From: Peribacillus frigoritolerans
GTDB lineage: Bacteria > Bacillota > Bacilli > Bacillales > DSM-1321
Reading direction: 5' to 3'
Length of the DNA: 64,000 nucleotides
Assembly (NCBI RefSeq): GCF_040250305.1
Contig: NZ_CP158190.1
Coordinates: 5,116,001-5,180,000, forward strand
The notes under the pieces are model-generated. The model worked only from the letters and a program-made list of their open reading frames with translations, was not told the DNA's origin and made no database searches. The translations under genes were made by a program, and so were the position numbers. Positions 1-6,890 of this stretch are shown piece after piece; positions within the stretch are counted from its first letter, which is position 1, and each line of letters begins with the position of its first letter.

Positions 1-4
1 TTAA

Positions 5-13
5 TCCTCACCT
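5..13 (-). promoter_or_regulatory. Ribosome binding site of a gene beyond the left edge
   Basis: On the minus strand the window ends with AGGTGAGG, a good Shine-Dalgarno sequence, with no start codon left inside the window. It lies downstream of the SAM riboswitch, so the gene just outside is probably a methionine or sulfur metabolism gene (inference). Confidence 0.5.
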
Positions 14-104
14 CTTTTATCCAATAAAACCTATGAACTTAGTTGATTTCTCTACATTATTAGTCTGTTTCTCATATCATGCAAAGGGTTTCCCCCATTA
101 AAAT

Positions 105-134
105 AGAAAAAACCTTTCTGCATGAGCAGAAAGG
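105..134 (-). terminator. Intrinsic terminator of first SAM-I leader
   Basis: On the minus strand a perfect 9-bp stem, CCTTTCTGC/GCAGAAAGG, is followed by a T-run. It lies just downstream of the SAM aptamer and is the expected expression platform: formed when SAM is bound, stopping transcription before the off-window gene. Confidence 0.85.
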
Positions 135-154
135 CAGGTGAAGAAACAGGCCTT

Positions 155-270
155 CCTCTCATCTTCCAAAGTGATTAAACTTTGTGTGAATTGGCACCTT
201 TCCAAGGAAATCTCCTTGTCGGTTGCCGGGTTTCATCGGGCACATCCCTCCACCTCTCTTGATAAGAGCT
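155..270 (-). promoter_or_regulatory. SAM-I (S-box) riboswitch aptamer
   Basis: Read on the minus strand, the segment opens with CTCTTATCAAGAGAGG, continues through GGAGGGA and the conserved core GATGAAACCCGGCAACC, includes AAGGTGCCAATTC, and closes with GATGAGAG, which pairs with the opening CTCTTATC. These are the hallmark blocks of the SAM-I aptamer. It should shut off transcription when S-adenosylmethionine is plentiful. The controlled gene starts beyond position 1. Confidence 0.95.
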
Positions 271-377
271 AATATATAGAATATTTGTACATCATTAAGT
301 TCTTTAGTATGGTGAAATTTTATCATAGATAAAAAAGGAGCGCAATGTATATTATTTCTAGTACACAGAAACTTTAC

Positions 378-1688
378 TTAAACCGTTTTGGATGTCAAGG
401 AGACGATATTCGTCGCTTTTTCAATTGCCTGCTCCAAATCTTCTATTAAATCGTCTACATTTTCAATCCCAATGGATAAACGGACTTGATCAGCACTCAC
501 ACCCGCTTTCGCAAGACCCGCCTCATTCAATTGTTGATGGGTCGTACTTGCTGGATGGATGATCAAGCTCTTCGCATCCCCCACATTCGCTACATGGGAC
601 CATAATTCCACCGAATTGATAAGCTTTGCGCCAGCTTCGCGATTACCTTGTATTCCAAAAGTCACGACAGATCCAGCTCCCTTAGGCAAATATTTATCCG
701 CAAGGGCTTTATCGGGATGATCCTCATCACCAGGATGTGAAACCCAAGTCACTGCAGGGTGGTTTTTTAAATATTTAATGACAGACTTGGTGTTTGACAG
801 ATGCTCTTTCATCCTTACATGCAGTGTTTCAAGCCCAAGCGTAAACTGGAATGCACTTTGGGCACTTAGCGCAGGGCCTAAATCACGAAGTAACTGCACT
901 CGGGCTTTCGTTATGAATGCAGCAGGTCCAACTGCCTCGGCGTATACCAGATTGTCGTAGCTTGGGTCAGGCTCCGTGAAGCCAGGATAATTTGGCGAGT
1001 TCCAATCGAATTTCCCTCCATCCACGATGACACCGCCCAGCGTGGTTCCATTTCCCAGAAGCCATTTTGTAGCGGAATGGATGACAATATCCGCTCCAAA
1101 ATCAATTGGTCTGCATAGATATGGTGTCGCGAAGGTATTATCAATGATCAAAGGTATTCCGGCATCATGGGCGATTTTCGCTACCGCTTCAATATCAAGC
1201 ACCCTCAAACTTGGATTTCCGATCGTTTCAGCAAAAATGGCTTTAGTTCTTGGCGTTATCGCCCTTTTGAAATTTTCAGGGTCATCGGGAGAAACGAACT
1301 TCACTTTGATCCCATATTTAGGAAGAGTATTTTCAAAAAGGTTATACGTACCGCCATATAATGTAGAGGCTGAAACAATCTCATCTCCAGCAGCGGCAAT
1401 ATTCAGGATTGAAAGTGAAATGGCCGCCATTCCGCTTGCTGTTGCCAATCCGCCGATACCGCCTTCCAATAAGGCCATTCTTTCCTCAAAAACGCTGACC
1501 GTGGGATTATGAAGTCGTGAATATATATAACCATTCTCCTTTAGACCAAATAAATTCGCTGCATGGTCGGTGTCTTTGAACAAGTATGCATTGCTTTGGT
1601 AGATAGGAACTGCACGAGCACCTGTTTCATCAGCTTGCAGACCGCCATGAACACTCAATGTTTCGAAACGCAACTTTTTCTCTGACAT
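378..1688 (-). CDS. metY: O-acetylhomoserine sulfhydrylase (PLP-dependent)
   Basis: A 436-residue Cys/Met-metabolism PLP enzyme, the usual length for O-acetylhomoserine aminocarboxypropyltransferases, longer than the ~380-residue cystathionine synthases and lyases. It opens with FETLSVHGG, has the YSRLHNPT cofactor segment near residue 56, IDNTFATPY near 182, and the Schiff-base lysine at K208 in SATKW. The family joins sulfide to O-acetylhomoserine to make homocysteine in the cytoplasm; some members also act on O-acetylserine. A SAM-I riboswitch precedes it directly, which fits a methionine-biosynthesis role and predicts repression by SAM. It is a single-gene unit with its own sigma-A promoter. 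Cystathionine gamma-synthase activity is less likely given length and sequence. Confidence 0.93.
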   Translation of the reverse strand: MSEKKLRFETLSVHGGLQADETGARAVPIYQSNAYLFKDTDHAANLFGLKENGYIYSRLHNPTVSVFEERMALLEGGIGGLATASGMAAISLSILNIAAAGDEIVSASTLYGGTYNLFENTLPKYGIKVKFVSPDDPENFKRAITPRTKAIFAETIGNPSLRVLDIEAVAKIAHDAGIPLIIDNTFATPYLCRPIDFGADIVIHSATKWLLGNGTTLGGVIVDGGKFDWNSPNYPGFTEPDPSYDNLVYAEAVGPAAFITKARVQLLRDLGPALSAQSAFQFTLGLETLHVRMKEHLSNTKSVIKYLKNHPAVTWVSHPGDEDHPDKALADKYLPKGAGSVVTFGIQGNREAGAKLINSVELWSHVANVGDAKSLIIHPASTTHQQLNEAGLAKAGVSADQVRLSIGIENVDDLIEDLEQAIEKATNIVSLTSKTV

Positions 1689-1750
1689 ATGATTTCACCT
1701 TTTTCTATGGATTTAGTTGGAATTATATGATACCTGGCCTTTTATAAACA

Positions 1751-1778
1751 AAAAAACCACTTCAATAAGAAGAGGTTT
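1751..1778 (-). terminator. Terminator of metY S-box leader
   Basis: On the minus strand AACCTCTTC pairs with GAAGTGGTT (one G-T pair) and is followed by seven T. It directly follows the aptamer and precedes the metY start, so it is the regulated terminator of the riboswitch. Confidence 0.85.
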
Positions 1779-1787
1779 CTAGAATAC

Positions 1788-1894
1788 ACCTCATCTACCA
1801 GAGCCAACACTCTGCTGGAATTAGCACCGTATATAAATTTATACCGGTTGCCGGGCTTCGTCGGGCCAGTCCCTCCGCCACTCTTGATAAGAAC
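1788..1894 (-). promoter_or_regulatory. SAM-I (S-box) riboswitch upstream of metY
   Basis: The minus strand carries CTTATCAAGAGTGGCGGAGGGA, split over the conserved P1/J1-2 blocks, then GACGAAGCCCGGCAACC, GGTGCTAATTCC and a closing GATGAG that pairs with CTTATC. This is a full SAM-I aptamer between the promoter at 1923-1951 and the terminator at 1751-1778. It links metY expression to SAM level. Confidence 0.95.
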
Positions 1895-1922
1895 TATTAA
1901 ATTCTGCCGTTACTTAATTCAA

Positions 1923-1951
1923 AATATAGCATTTTAGAATAAATCAGTCAA
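1923..1951 (-). promoter_or_regulatory. Sigma-A promoter of metY leader
   Basis: On the minus strand TTGACT (1951-1946) and TATATT (1928-1923) are separated by 17 bp. Transcription would start about 20 bp upstream of the SAM aptamer. Confidence 0.75.
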
Positions 1952-2003
1952 TGAATTGTTAGAATATTCTTTGTTTAATTTCAATCTCGCATTCAAATGT
2001 CCG

Positions 2004-2041
2004 CAACAAAGAAACCAACCACGGTTCTGATTGGTTTCTTA
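2004..2041 (-). terminator. Terminator after yusE
   Basis: GAAACCAA and TTGGTTTC form an 8-bp stem overlapping the yusE stop codon, followed on the minus strand by TTTGTT. It closes the gcvH-yusF-yusE segment. Confidence 0.6.
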
Positions 2042-2347
2042 GCTGATTTCCTTAAGCAATCCGTACAAATAAGGAACGGATTGAAAGGCATATATTTTTT
2101 TGTGCAGCTGTCCTTCTTTGAAAAGCAACAAACAAGGAACACTTTCGATTTCATATGATTCGGCAATTGCTTGGACATAATTCATATTCATTTTCCCTGC
2201 CTTCAATTCCGGGAATAGCTCCAAGGATATCGTCAGCATCTTGGAGGCAACCTGACAAGTGCCGCATAAAGGGGTATATAAATATAAGCAAAAGGTTTCC
2301 CCATTTTCAACAGCAAGCTTACACTCTTCTTCTTTCCATTCCTGCAT
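2039..2347 (-). CDS. yusE: Thioredoxin-like protein, YusE family
   Basis: A 102-residue single-domain thioredoxin fold. The redox motif is C28-G-T-C31 in TPLCGTCQVA, and the downstream segment ESVPCLLLF corresponds to the cis-proline region with an additional cysteine (VPC). CGTC instead of CGPC suggests a divergent thiol-disulfide protein rather than housekeeping thioredoxin. It follows yusF by 3 bp, so the two genes are probably co-transcribed, and order and size match B. subtilis yusE. I placed the start at the ATG at 2347, just inside a TTG and preceded by AAAGGGTGA. Its partner substrate is unknown. Confidence 0.8.
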   Translation of the reverse strand: MQEWKEEECKLAVENGETFCLYLYTPLCGTCQVASKMLTISLELFPELKAGKMNMNYVQAIAESYEIESVPCLLLFKEGQLHKKIYAFQSVPYLYGLLKEIS

Positions 2348-2350
2348 CAA

Positions 2351-2716
2351 TTAGTCGTTCACCCTTTGACTTAAAAATTTCATTTTCACATTCATATTGG
2401 CAGATAAAAGCACAGTTGCGATATGATGTTCGGGCGAGCTTTCCACTTCTTTGTACATTTTATTAATATACAGGTGGTTCGCTTCAGGCATTTCCCTTCG
2501 GAACTGCTTCCGGAGCTTTTCTCCTGATTCATCTGCGTCAAAAAGGAGATAAACATCACGGTCCATCAATTCATCCACTAATTCATCCAGCTTAGTTAAT
2601 GATATGGTCCCATTCGTACATCTTATTTCCACATCTTCATTTAAAACGGAGGCAACTTTTCTTCTATCGGAACTGCCTTCTACAATGATCACTTTATCGA
2701 ATTCGCCCCACTCCAT
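2351..2716 (-). CDS. yusF: Toprim-domain protein, YusF family
   Basis: A 121-residue protein consisting essentially of one toprim domain: KVIIVEGSSD near residue 9 supplies the conserved glutamate, and DVYLLFDADESGEKLR near residue 54 supplies the DxD motif. This fold coordinates magnesium in primases, topoisomerases and M5-type nucleases, so a nucleic-acid role is likely, but no substrate is known for this stand-alone family. The start at 2716 is chosen because GGAGTGATGAC precedes that ATG; an ATG six codons upstream lacks a good ribosome site. It lies between gcvH and yusE as in B. subtilis. Confidence 0.8.
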   Translation of the reverse strand: MEWGEFDKVIIVEGSSDRRKVASVLNEDVEIRCTNGTISLTKLDELVDELMDRDVYLLFDADESGEKLRKQFRREMPEANHLYINKMYKEVESSPEHHIATVLLSANMNVKMKFLSQRVND

Positions 2717-2765
2717 GTCATCACTCCATCTCACGAATTATGTGTGCAACTGCCACGGTACAAAA

Positions 2766-2802
2766 TGAAAAAGAGAGCAGGCCTTTTCAGTCCCCCTCTC
2801 AT
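2766..2802 (-). terminator. Possible terminator after gcvH
   Basis: On the minus strand GAGAG pairs with CTCTC around a long loop, followed by TTTTTC. The stem is short, so read-through into yusF is plausible. Confidence 0.45.
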
Positions 2803-2807
2803 TCTTT

Positions 2808-3191
2808 TTAACCGTTGATTAAACTCTCATACTCTTCAGCGCTCATCAAGTTTTCAATATCACTGCCATTAGATGGTTCAAGCACGACCATCCATGCCTT
2901 TTCATAAGGAGACTCATTTACATATTCAGGGTTGTCACTTAAATCTTCGTTTACTTCAACAACCTTGCCACTGATAGGTGCATAAAGCTCAGAAACGGTC
3001 TTAACGGATTCAACACTTCCGAATGGTTCGTTCGCTTTCAATTCATCGCCGATTTCCGGAAGCTCAACGAATACGATGTCCCCAAGCTCGGACTGTGCGA
3101 AAGCTGTAATTCCAATGCGCACTGTTCCATCTTCCGTTTTGACCCATTCATGTTCTTTAGTGTAACGAAGTTCTTTTGGTGTTGTTGTCAT
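2808..3191 (-). CDS. gcvH: Glycine cleavage system H protein
   Basis: A 127-residue lipoyl-carrier protein. It begins with the family pattern [11 protein letters not shown], and the lipoyl attachment lysine is K64 in [12 protein letters not shown]. In the glycine cleavage complex it shuttles the aminomethyl group between the P, T and L proteins; in Bacillus it is also the entry point for lipoate assembly and relay to other enzymes. No gcvP or gcvT gene is nearby, as in B. subtilis where gcvH stands apart. Length and start (ATG after GGAGGGTTAATA) match the family. Confidence 0.97.
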   Translation of the reverse strand: MTTTPKELRYTKEHEWVKTEDGTVRIGITAFAQSELGDIVFVELPEIGDELKANEPFGSVESVKTVSELYAPISGKVVEVNEDLSDNPEYVNESPYEKAWMVVLEPSNGSDIENLMSAEEYESLING

Positions 3192-3287
3192 TATTAACCC
3201 TCCATATGTACATCTTATTTTATCTATTCCATTATAAGGTAGATTGTTTGTTTAAGTAAGGAATTAACCAAATATTTCGAGAAATTT

Positions 3288-3644
3288 TCAGTTCCAAACC
3301 TGTTCGAATTGCTCCTCTTTGAAACCTACCGTCACTTTGGTGCCGTCCGTAACAATCGGCCTTTTCAGAAGCATGCCATCTGTGGACAATATATCAAGCA
3401 TCTCTGCTTCAGAAGCTTCTTTCAGCTTATCCTTTAAGCCCAGCTCCCGATATTTTTGACCGCTAGTATTAAAAAACTTCTTCAACTCCAAATTGCTGTT
3501 TTTATATAGTTGTTCTATTTCTGTTCGCGAAGGCGGATTTTCCGCTATATGGATTGCTTCATATTGCAGTTCATGATTATCCAGCCACTTCTTTGCGTTA
3601 CGGCATGTGCCGCATTTTGGGTACCAATATAATGTTAAGCCCAT
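3288..3644 (-). CDS. yusI: Spx/ArsC-family protein YusI
   Basis: A 118-residue thioredoxin-fold protein with C11-G-T-C14 in YPKCGTCRNAKKWL and the family segment LLKRPIVTDG near residue 92. It belongs to the ArsC/Spx/MgsR superfamily. Spx relatives bind RNA polymerase alpha and respond to thiol oxidation; true arsenate reductases of this branch use a single N-terminal cysteine, so the double cysteine and small size fit YusI, whose role is uncharacterised. The start at 3644 follows AGGTGGTGAAATG with a 7-nt spacer. It is upstream of gcvH as in B. subtilis. Confidence 0.85.
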   Translation of the reverse strand: MGLTLYWYPKCGTCRNAKKWLDNHELQYEAIHIAENPPSRTEIEQLYKNSNLELKKFFNTSGQKYRELGLKDKLKEASEAEMLDILSTDGMLLKRPIVTDGTKVTVGFKEEQFEQVWN

Positions 3645-3737
3645 CATTTCACCACCTATCAATAGAATACCCGTTTTCATCACGCAATACAACGAATTGT
3701 CTTTTGAATTTCCAATACGATTTCATCAAAGGAAATA

Positions 3738-3768
3738 AAGGGAATGCCTTTTCGGGCATTCCCTTTAC
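3738..3768 (-). terminator. Terminator of fadNAE operon
   Basis: AAAGGGAATGCC and GGCATTCCCTTT pair almost perfectly around a short loop, followed on the minus strand by ATTTCC. It lies 18 bp after the fadE stop codon. Confidence 0.65.
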
Positions 3769-3785
3769 TGATTATGATTCATTGC

Positions 3786-5573
3786 TTAAAGAGCATATTT
3801 TTCAGCTTCGATTACCTTCACGGAAGCTTCACGCTTTTTCGCAATGACATTGATCGGATTATGTCTTGTCAGCTTGCGGAGCGACGCAAGCATGATGCGA
3901 AGAGTATCGCCTGTTTCCACTGCGATTAACGTTTCCTTTGCGTGCTGTTCTATTTCATTGAAAGCTTCCTGAACGAAGATTTCAGTGTAAAGCACTTTTT
4001 GTTTGTTCTTCTCCAGACCTGTAGCTGCTATTGCTTTTTCCGTACGCAATACCACGGATTCCGCTGCATAAGCAAGGGATGCGATATCAGCAATGTTGGA
4101 GAGGATCTCTTGTTCTTGATCAAGAGCTTTGCCGTATTTCTGTGCAGCAAGGCCAGCTGCCAGAATCCCAATTTTCTTAGCGTTTCTAACAAGCATTTTT
4201 TCTTGTGCCAATGGCTCATCGCCAGGTTCTTCCGGCATCATCATCATTAATTCCTCTTGCAGGCTTTGAGCCTTTTGAAGAAGCGGCAATTCCCCTTTAA
4301 GTGCTTTCTTCAGGAAAGTTCCAGGGACAAGCAATCGATTGATTTCATTTGTACCTTCAAAGATCCGGTTAATCCGGGAATCACGATATGCTTTTTCAAT
4401 TTCATACTCCTGCATGAAACCATAGCCTCCATGAAGCTGTACGCCTTCGTCCGTAACATAATCCAACACTTCGGAAGCGAAGAATTTATTCAATGAACAC
4501 TCAATGGCATATTCAGCGATTGCTGCCGCCATTGATTTCCCATCTTTCACTTGCTCATCCGTCAATTTGCTTTGCCTTTGTTCATAAAGGCCAACGGTAC
4601 GGTATACAGAGCTTTCTGCTGCATAAATTTTGGATGCCATTGTTGCAAGTTTTTCTTTCGTCAAGTTAAAATCGGAAATTTTCGTTTTGAACTGTTGACG
4701 TTGATTCGTATAAGCTGCTGTAATCTCAAGGGCACGTTTAGATCCGCCGACAGCACCGACGCCTAATTTATAACGGCCGATATTCAGGATATTGAAAGCG
4801 ATGACATGTCCTTTTCCGGCTACACCCAAAAGGTTTTCGACTGGTACATGTACATCTTCAAGGATTAATGTACGTGTAGATGAGCTTTTGATTCCCATTT
4901 TCTTCTCTTCAGCACCAGTTGATACGCCATCATAATCACGCTCAACAATGAAAGCGGAGAATTGTTCGCCGTCAATTTTGGCGTATACACAGAAGACATC
5001 TGCAAAACCTGCATTTGTAATCCATTGTTTTTCCCCATTTAGAATATAGTGAGTTCCTTCGGCATTCAATTTCGCTGTCGTTTTTGCTCCCAAGGCATCT
5101 GAACCTGAGCTTGGTTCCGTTAAGGCATACGCAGCAATCTTCTCACCCGTTGCCAGTAAAGGGAGATATTTTTTCTTTTGTTCTTCATTCCCGAATAATA
5201 CGATCGGCAAAGATCCGATACCTACATGTGCACCATGCGTAATTCCAAAGCCGCCTGAAAGTGCCATTTTTTCTGTAATCAGTGCCGAACTGATTTTATC
5301 AAGACCCAATCCACTGTATTCCTCAGGAACGTCAGCACCAAGTAAACCGATTTCACCTGCATGCTTCAGTAATTTAACGGAACGGTCAAATTCATGGTTT
5401 TCCAAATGTTCAACCTGCGGCAGAATTTCATTCACTACGAAATCCTCGGCAGTTTTGGCGATCATTTTATGCTCATCAGAATAATCTTCCGGTGTAAACA
5501 CTTGATCATACGTAATATCTTCTACTAAAAAGGCTCCGCCTTTAATGAGGTTATCTGTAGTTTGATTGGACAT
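3786..5573 (-). CDS. fadE: Acyl-CoA dehydrogenase
   Basis: A 595-residue flavoprotein, the long form with a C-terminal extension like mammalian VLCAD and B. subtilis FadE/YusJ. It has the FAD-binding ALTEPSSGSDA near 150 and WITNAGFADVF near 184, and the catalytic glutamate E406 in IFEGTNEI. It carries out the first beta-oxidation step, acyl-CoA to trans-2-enoyl-CoA, passing electrons to electron-transfer flavoprotein. It is the last gene of the fadN-fadA-fadE operon, and the FadR box ahead of fadN should govern it. Confidence 0.95.
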   Translation of the reverse strand: MSNQTTDNLIKGGAFLVEDITYDQVFTPEDYSDEHKMIAKTAEDFVVNEILPQVEHLENHEFDRSVKLLKHAGEIGLLGADVPEEYSGLGLDKISSALITEKMALSGGFGITHGAHVGIGSLPIVLFGNEEQKKKYLPLLATGEKIAAYALTEPSSGSDALGAKTTAKLNAEGTHYILNGEKQWITNAGFADVFCVYAKIDGEQFSAFIVERDYDGVSTGAEEKKMGIKSSSTRTLILEDVHVPVENLLGVAGKGHVIAFNILNIGRYKLGVGAVGGSKRALEITAAYTNQRQQFKTKISDFNLTKEKLATMASKIYAAESSVYRTVGLYEQRQSKLTDEQVKDGKSMAAAIAEYAIECSLNKFFASEVLDYVTDEGVQLHGGYGFMQEYEIEKAYRDSRINRIFEGTNEINRLLVPGTFLKKALKGELPLLQKAQSLQEELMMMMPEEPGDEPLAQEKMLVRNAKKIGILAAGLAAQKYGKALDQEQEILSNIADIASLAYAAESVVLRTEKAIAATGLEKNKQKVLYTEIFVQEAFNEIEQHAKETLIAVETGDTLRIMLASLRKLTRHNPINVIAKKREASVKVIEAEKYAL

Positions 5574-5610
5574 GTTATTTCCTCCTAATTATTTAAGATA
5601 GTAAACCCGC

Positions 5611-5634
5611 CGGAAGCATGACAGCTTCCGGGAG
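5611..5634 (-). other. Intercistronic hairpin between fadA and fadE
   Basis: CCGGAAGC and GCTTCCGG form an 8-bp perfect stem with a 6-nt loop in the 68-bp gap. There is no T-run, so it is more likely an RNA stability or processing element than a terminator (inference). Confidence 0.4.
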
Positions 5635-5641
5635 GGTAGGA

Positions 5642-6820
5642 TTACGCCAATAATTCAAATACTCCAGCAGCACCCATTCCGCCGCCGATACACATTGTCA
5701 CGACTCCGAACTGTTGGTTTCTGCGCTTCATTTCATGTAGCAGGCTTAATGTCAATTTTGCCCCCGAACATCCTAGTGGATGGCCTAAGGCAATGGCTCC
5801 GCCATTTACATTGACAATCTCTTCATCCAAACCGAGCTCACGAATGATTTGAATGGATTGGGAAGCAAAGGCTTCATTCAATTCAAATAAACCAATATCC
5901 GATAACTCAAGACCCGCTAGCTTCAAAGCTTTAGGAATGGCTGCAATCGGTCCGATACCCATGATTTCAGGCGGTACTCCTGCTACAGCAAAGGAACGGA
6001 ACTTACCTATCGGTTTCATCCCTAATGAAGAGGCCTTTTCCCCATCCATGACCATGACCGCGGCTGCACCATCACTCGTTTGTGATGAATTCCCTGCTGT
6101 TACGGATCCTGTAACAGAGAATGCAGGTCTTAGTTTTTTTAGCACTTCAGCAGTGGTGCCAGGACGAACGCCCTCATCCTGTGTAAATTTAAATGATTTT
6201 TCCTTTAACTTAAGATCTGGTCCCACTGAACGAAGGGTTACGTCAACCGGTACGATCTCATCCGAAAACTTTCCTTCTGCAATGGCCTTCGCCGCCTTTT
6301 GATGACTACGAACAGAAAATGCATCTTGATCTTCACGGGAAATGCCGTATTTTTTTGCAACGGCTTCAGCAGTGTGGCCCATACCCATATAATATTCCGG
6401 TGCCGTTTCCGCAAGTCTCGCGTTCGGACGAGTTACATGGCCCATCATTGGCAAAAGGCTCATGGATTCCGCTCCGCCTGCAATGACAGTATCACTTTGG
6501 CCGAGCATGATCCTTTCCGCTCCATAAGCGATGCTTTGCAGCCCGCTTGAACAGTAACGATTAATCGTTATAGCCGGTACTGTATAAGGCAATCCTGCCA
6601 ATGCCCCAATGTTACGAGCCATGTTCAATCCTTGCTCCGCTTCAGGCATTGCACAACCGATAATCAGGTCATCGATGGTGCCTTCATAATTCCCTGCACG
6701 CTTTAACGTTTCCTTTACAACAAGAGCCCCTAAATCATCAGGACGTACACTGGCAAGAGAACCCTTTTTCGCTCTTCCTACCGGAGTCCTTGCTCCAGCT
6801 ACTATTACCGCTTCTTTCAT
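5642..6820 (-). CDS. fadA: Acetyl-CoA C-acyltransferase (3-ketoacyl-CoA thiolase)
   Basis: A 392-residue thiolase. The acyl-accepting cysteine is C90 in NRYCSSGLQ, the catalytic histidine is H347 in GHPLGCSGA, and the second active-site cysteine is C377 in MCIGGGMG. It performs the final thiolytic cleavage of beta-oxidation. It sits between fadN and fadE in one operon, the same arrangement as B. subtilis fadNAE, which supports a fatty-acid degradation rather than a biosynthetic acetoacetyl-CoA role. Confidence 0.96.
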   Translation of the reverse strand: MKEAVIVAGARTPVGRAKKGSLASVRPDDLGALVVKETLKRAGNYEGTIDDLIIGCAMPEAEQGLNMARNIGALAGLPYTVPAITINRYCSSGLQSIAYGAERIMLGQSDTVIAGGAESMSLLPMMGHVTRPNARLAETAPEYYMGMGHTAEAVAKKYGISREDQDAFSVRSHQKAAKAIAEGKFSDEIVPVDVTLRSVGPDLKLKEKSFKFTQDEGVRPGTTAEVLKKLRPAFSVTGSVTAGNSSQTSDGAAAVMVMDGEKASSLGMKPIGKFRSFAVAGVPPEIMGIGPIAAIPKALKLAGLELSDIGLFELNEAFASQSIQIIRELGLDEEIVNVNGGAIALGHPLGCSGAKLTLSLLHEMKRRNQQFGVVTMCIGGGMGAAGVFELLA

Positions 6821-6890
6821 GAGGATCCCCCTTACTCATTTTTAAGCTATCGATCTATTAATCTTTGTTTTGGCCATTTCTTCGTCTATT

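Noticed and set aside
1027..1512. 161-codon plus-strand frame opposite metY
   Set aside because: It lies wholly antisense to a certain gene, with no ribosome site and proline/serine-rich composition typical of antisense frames.
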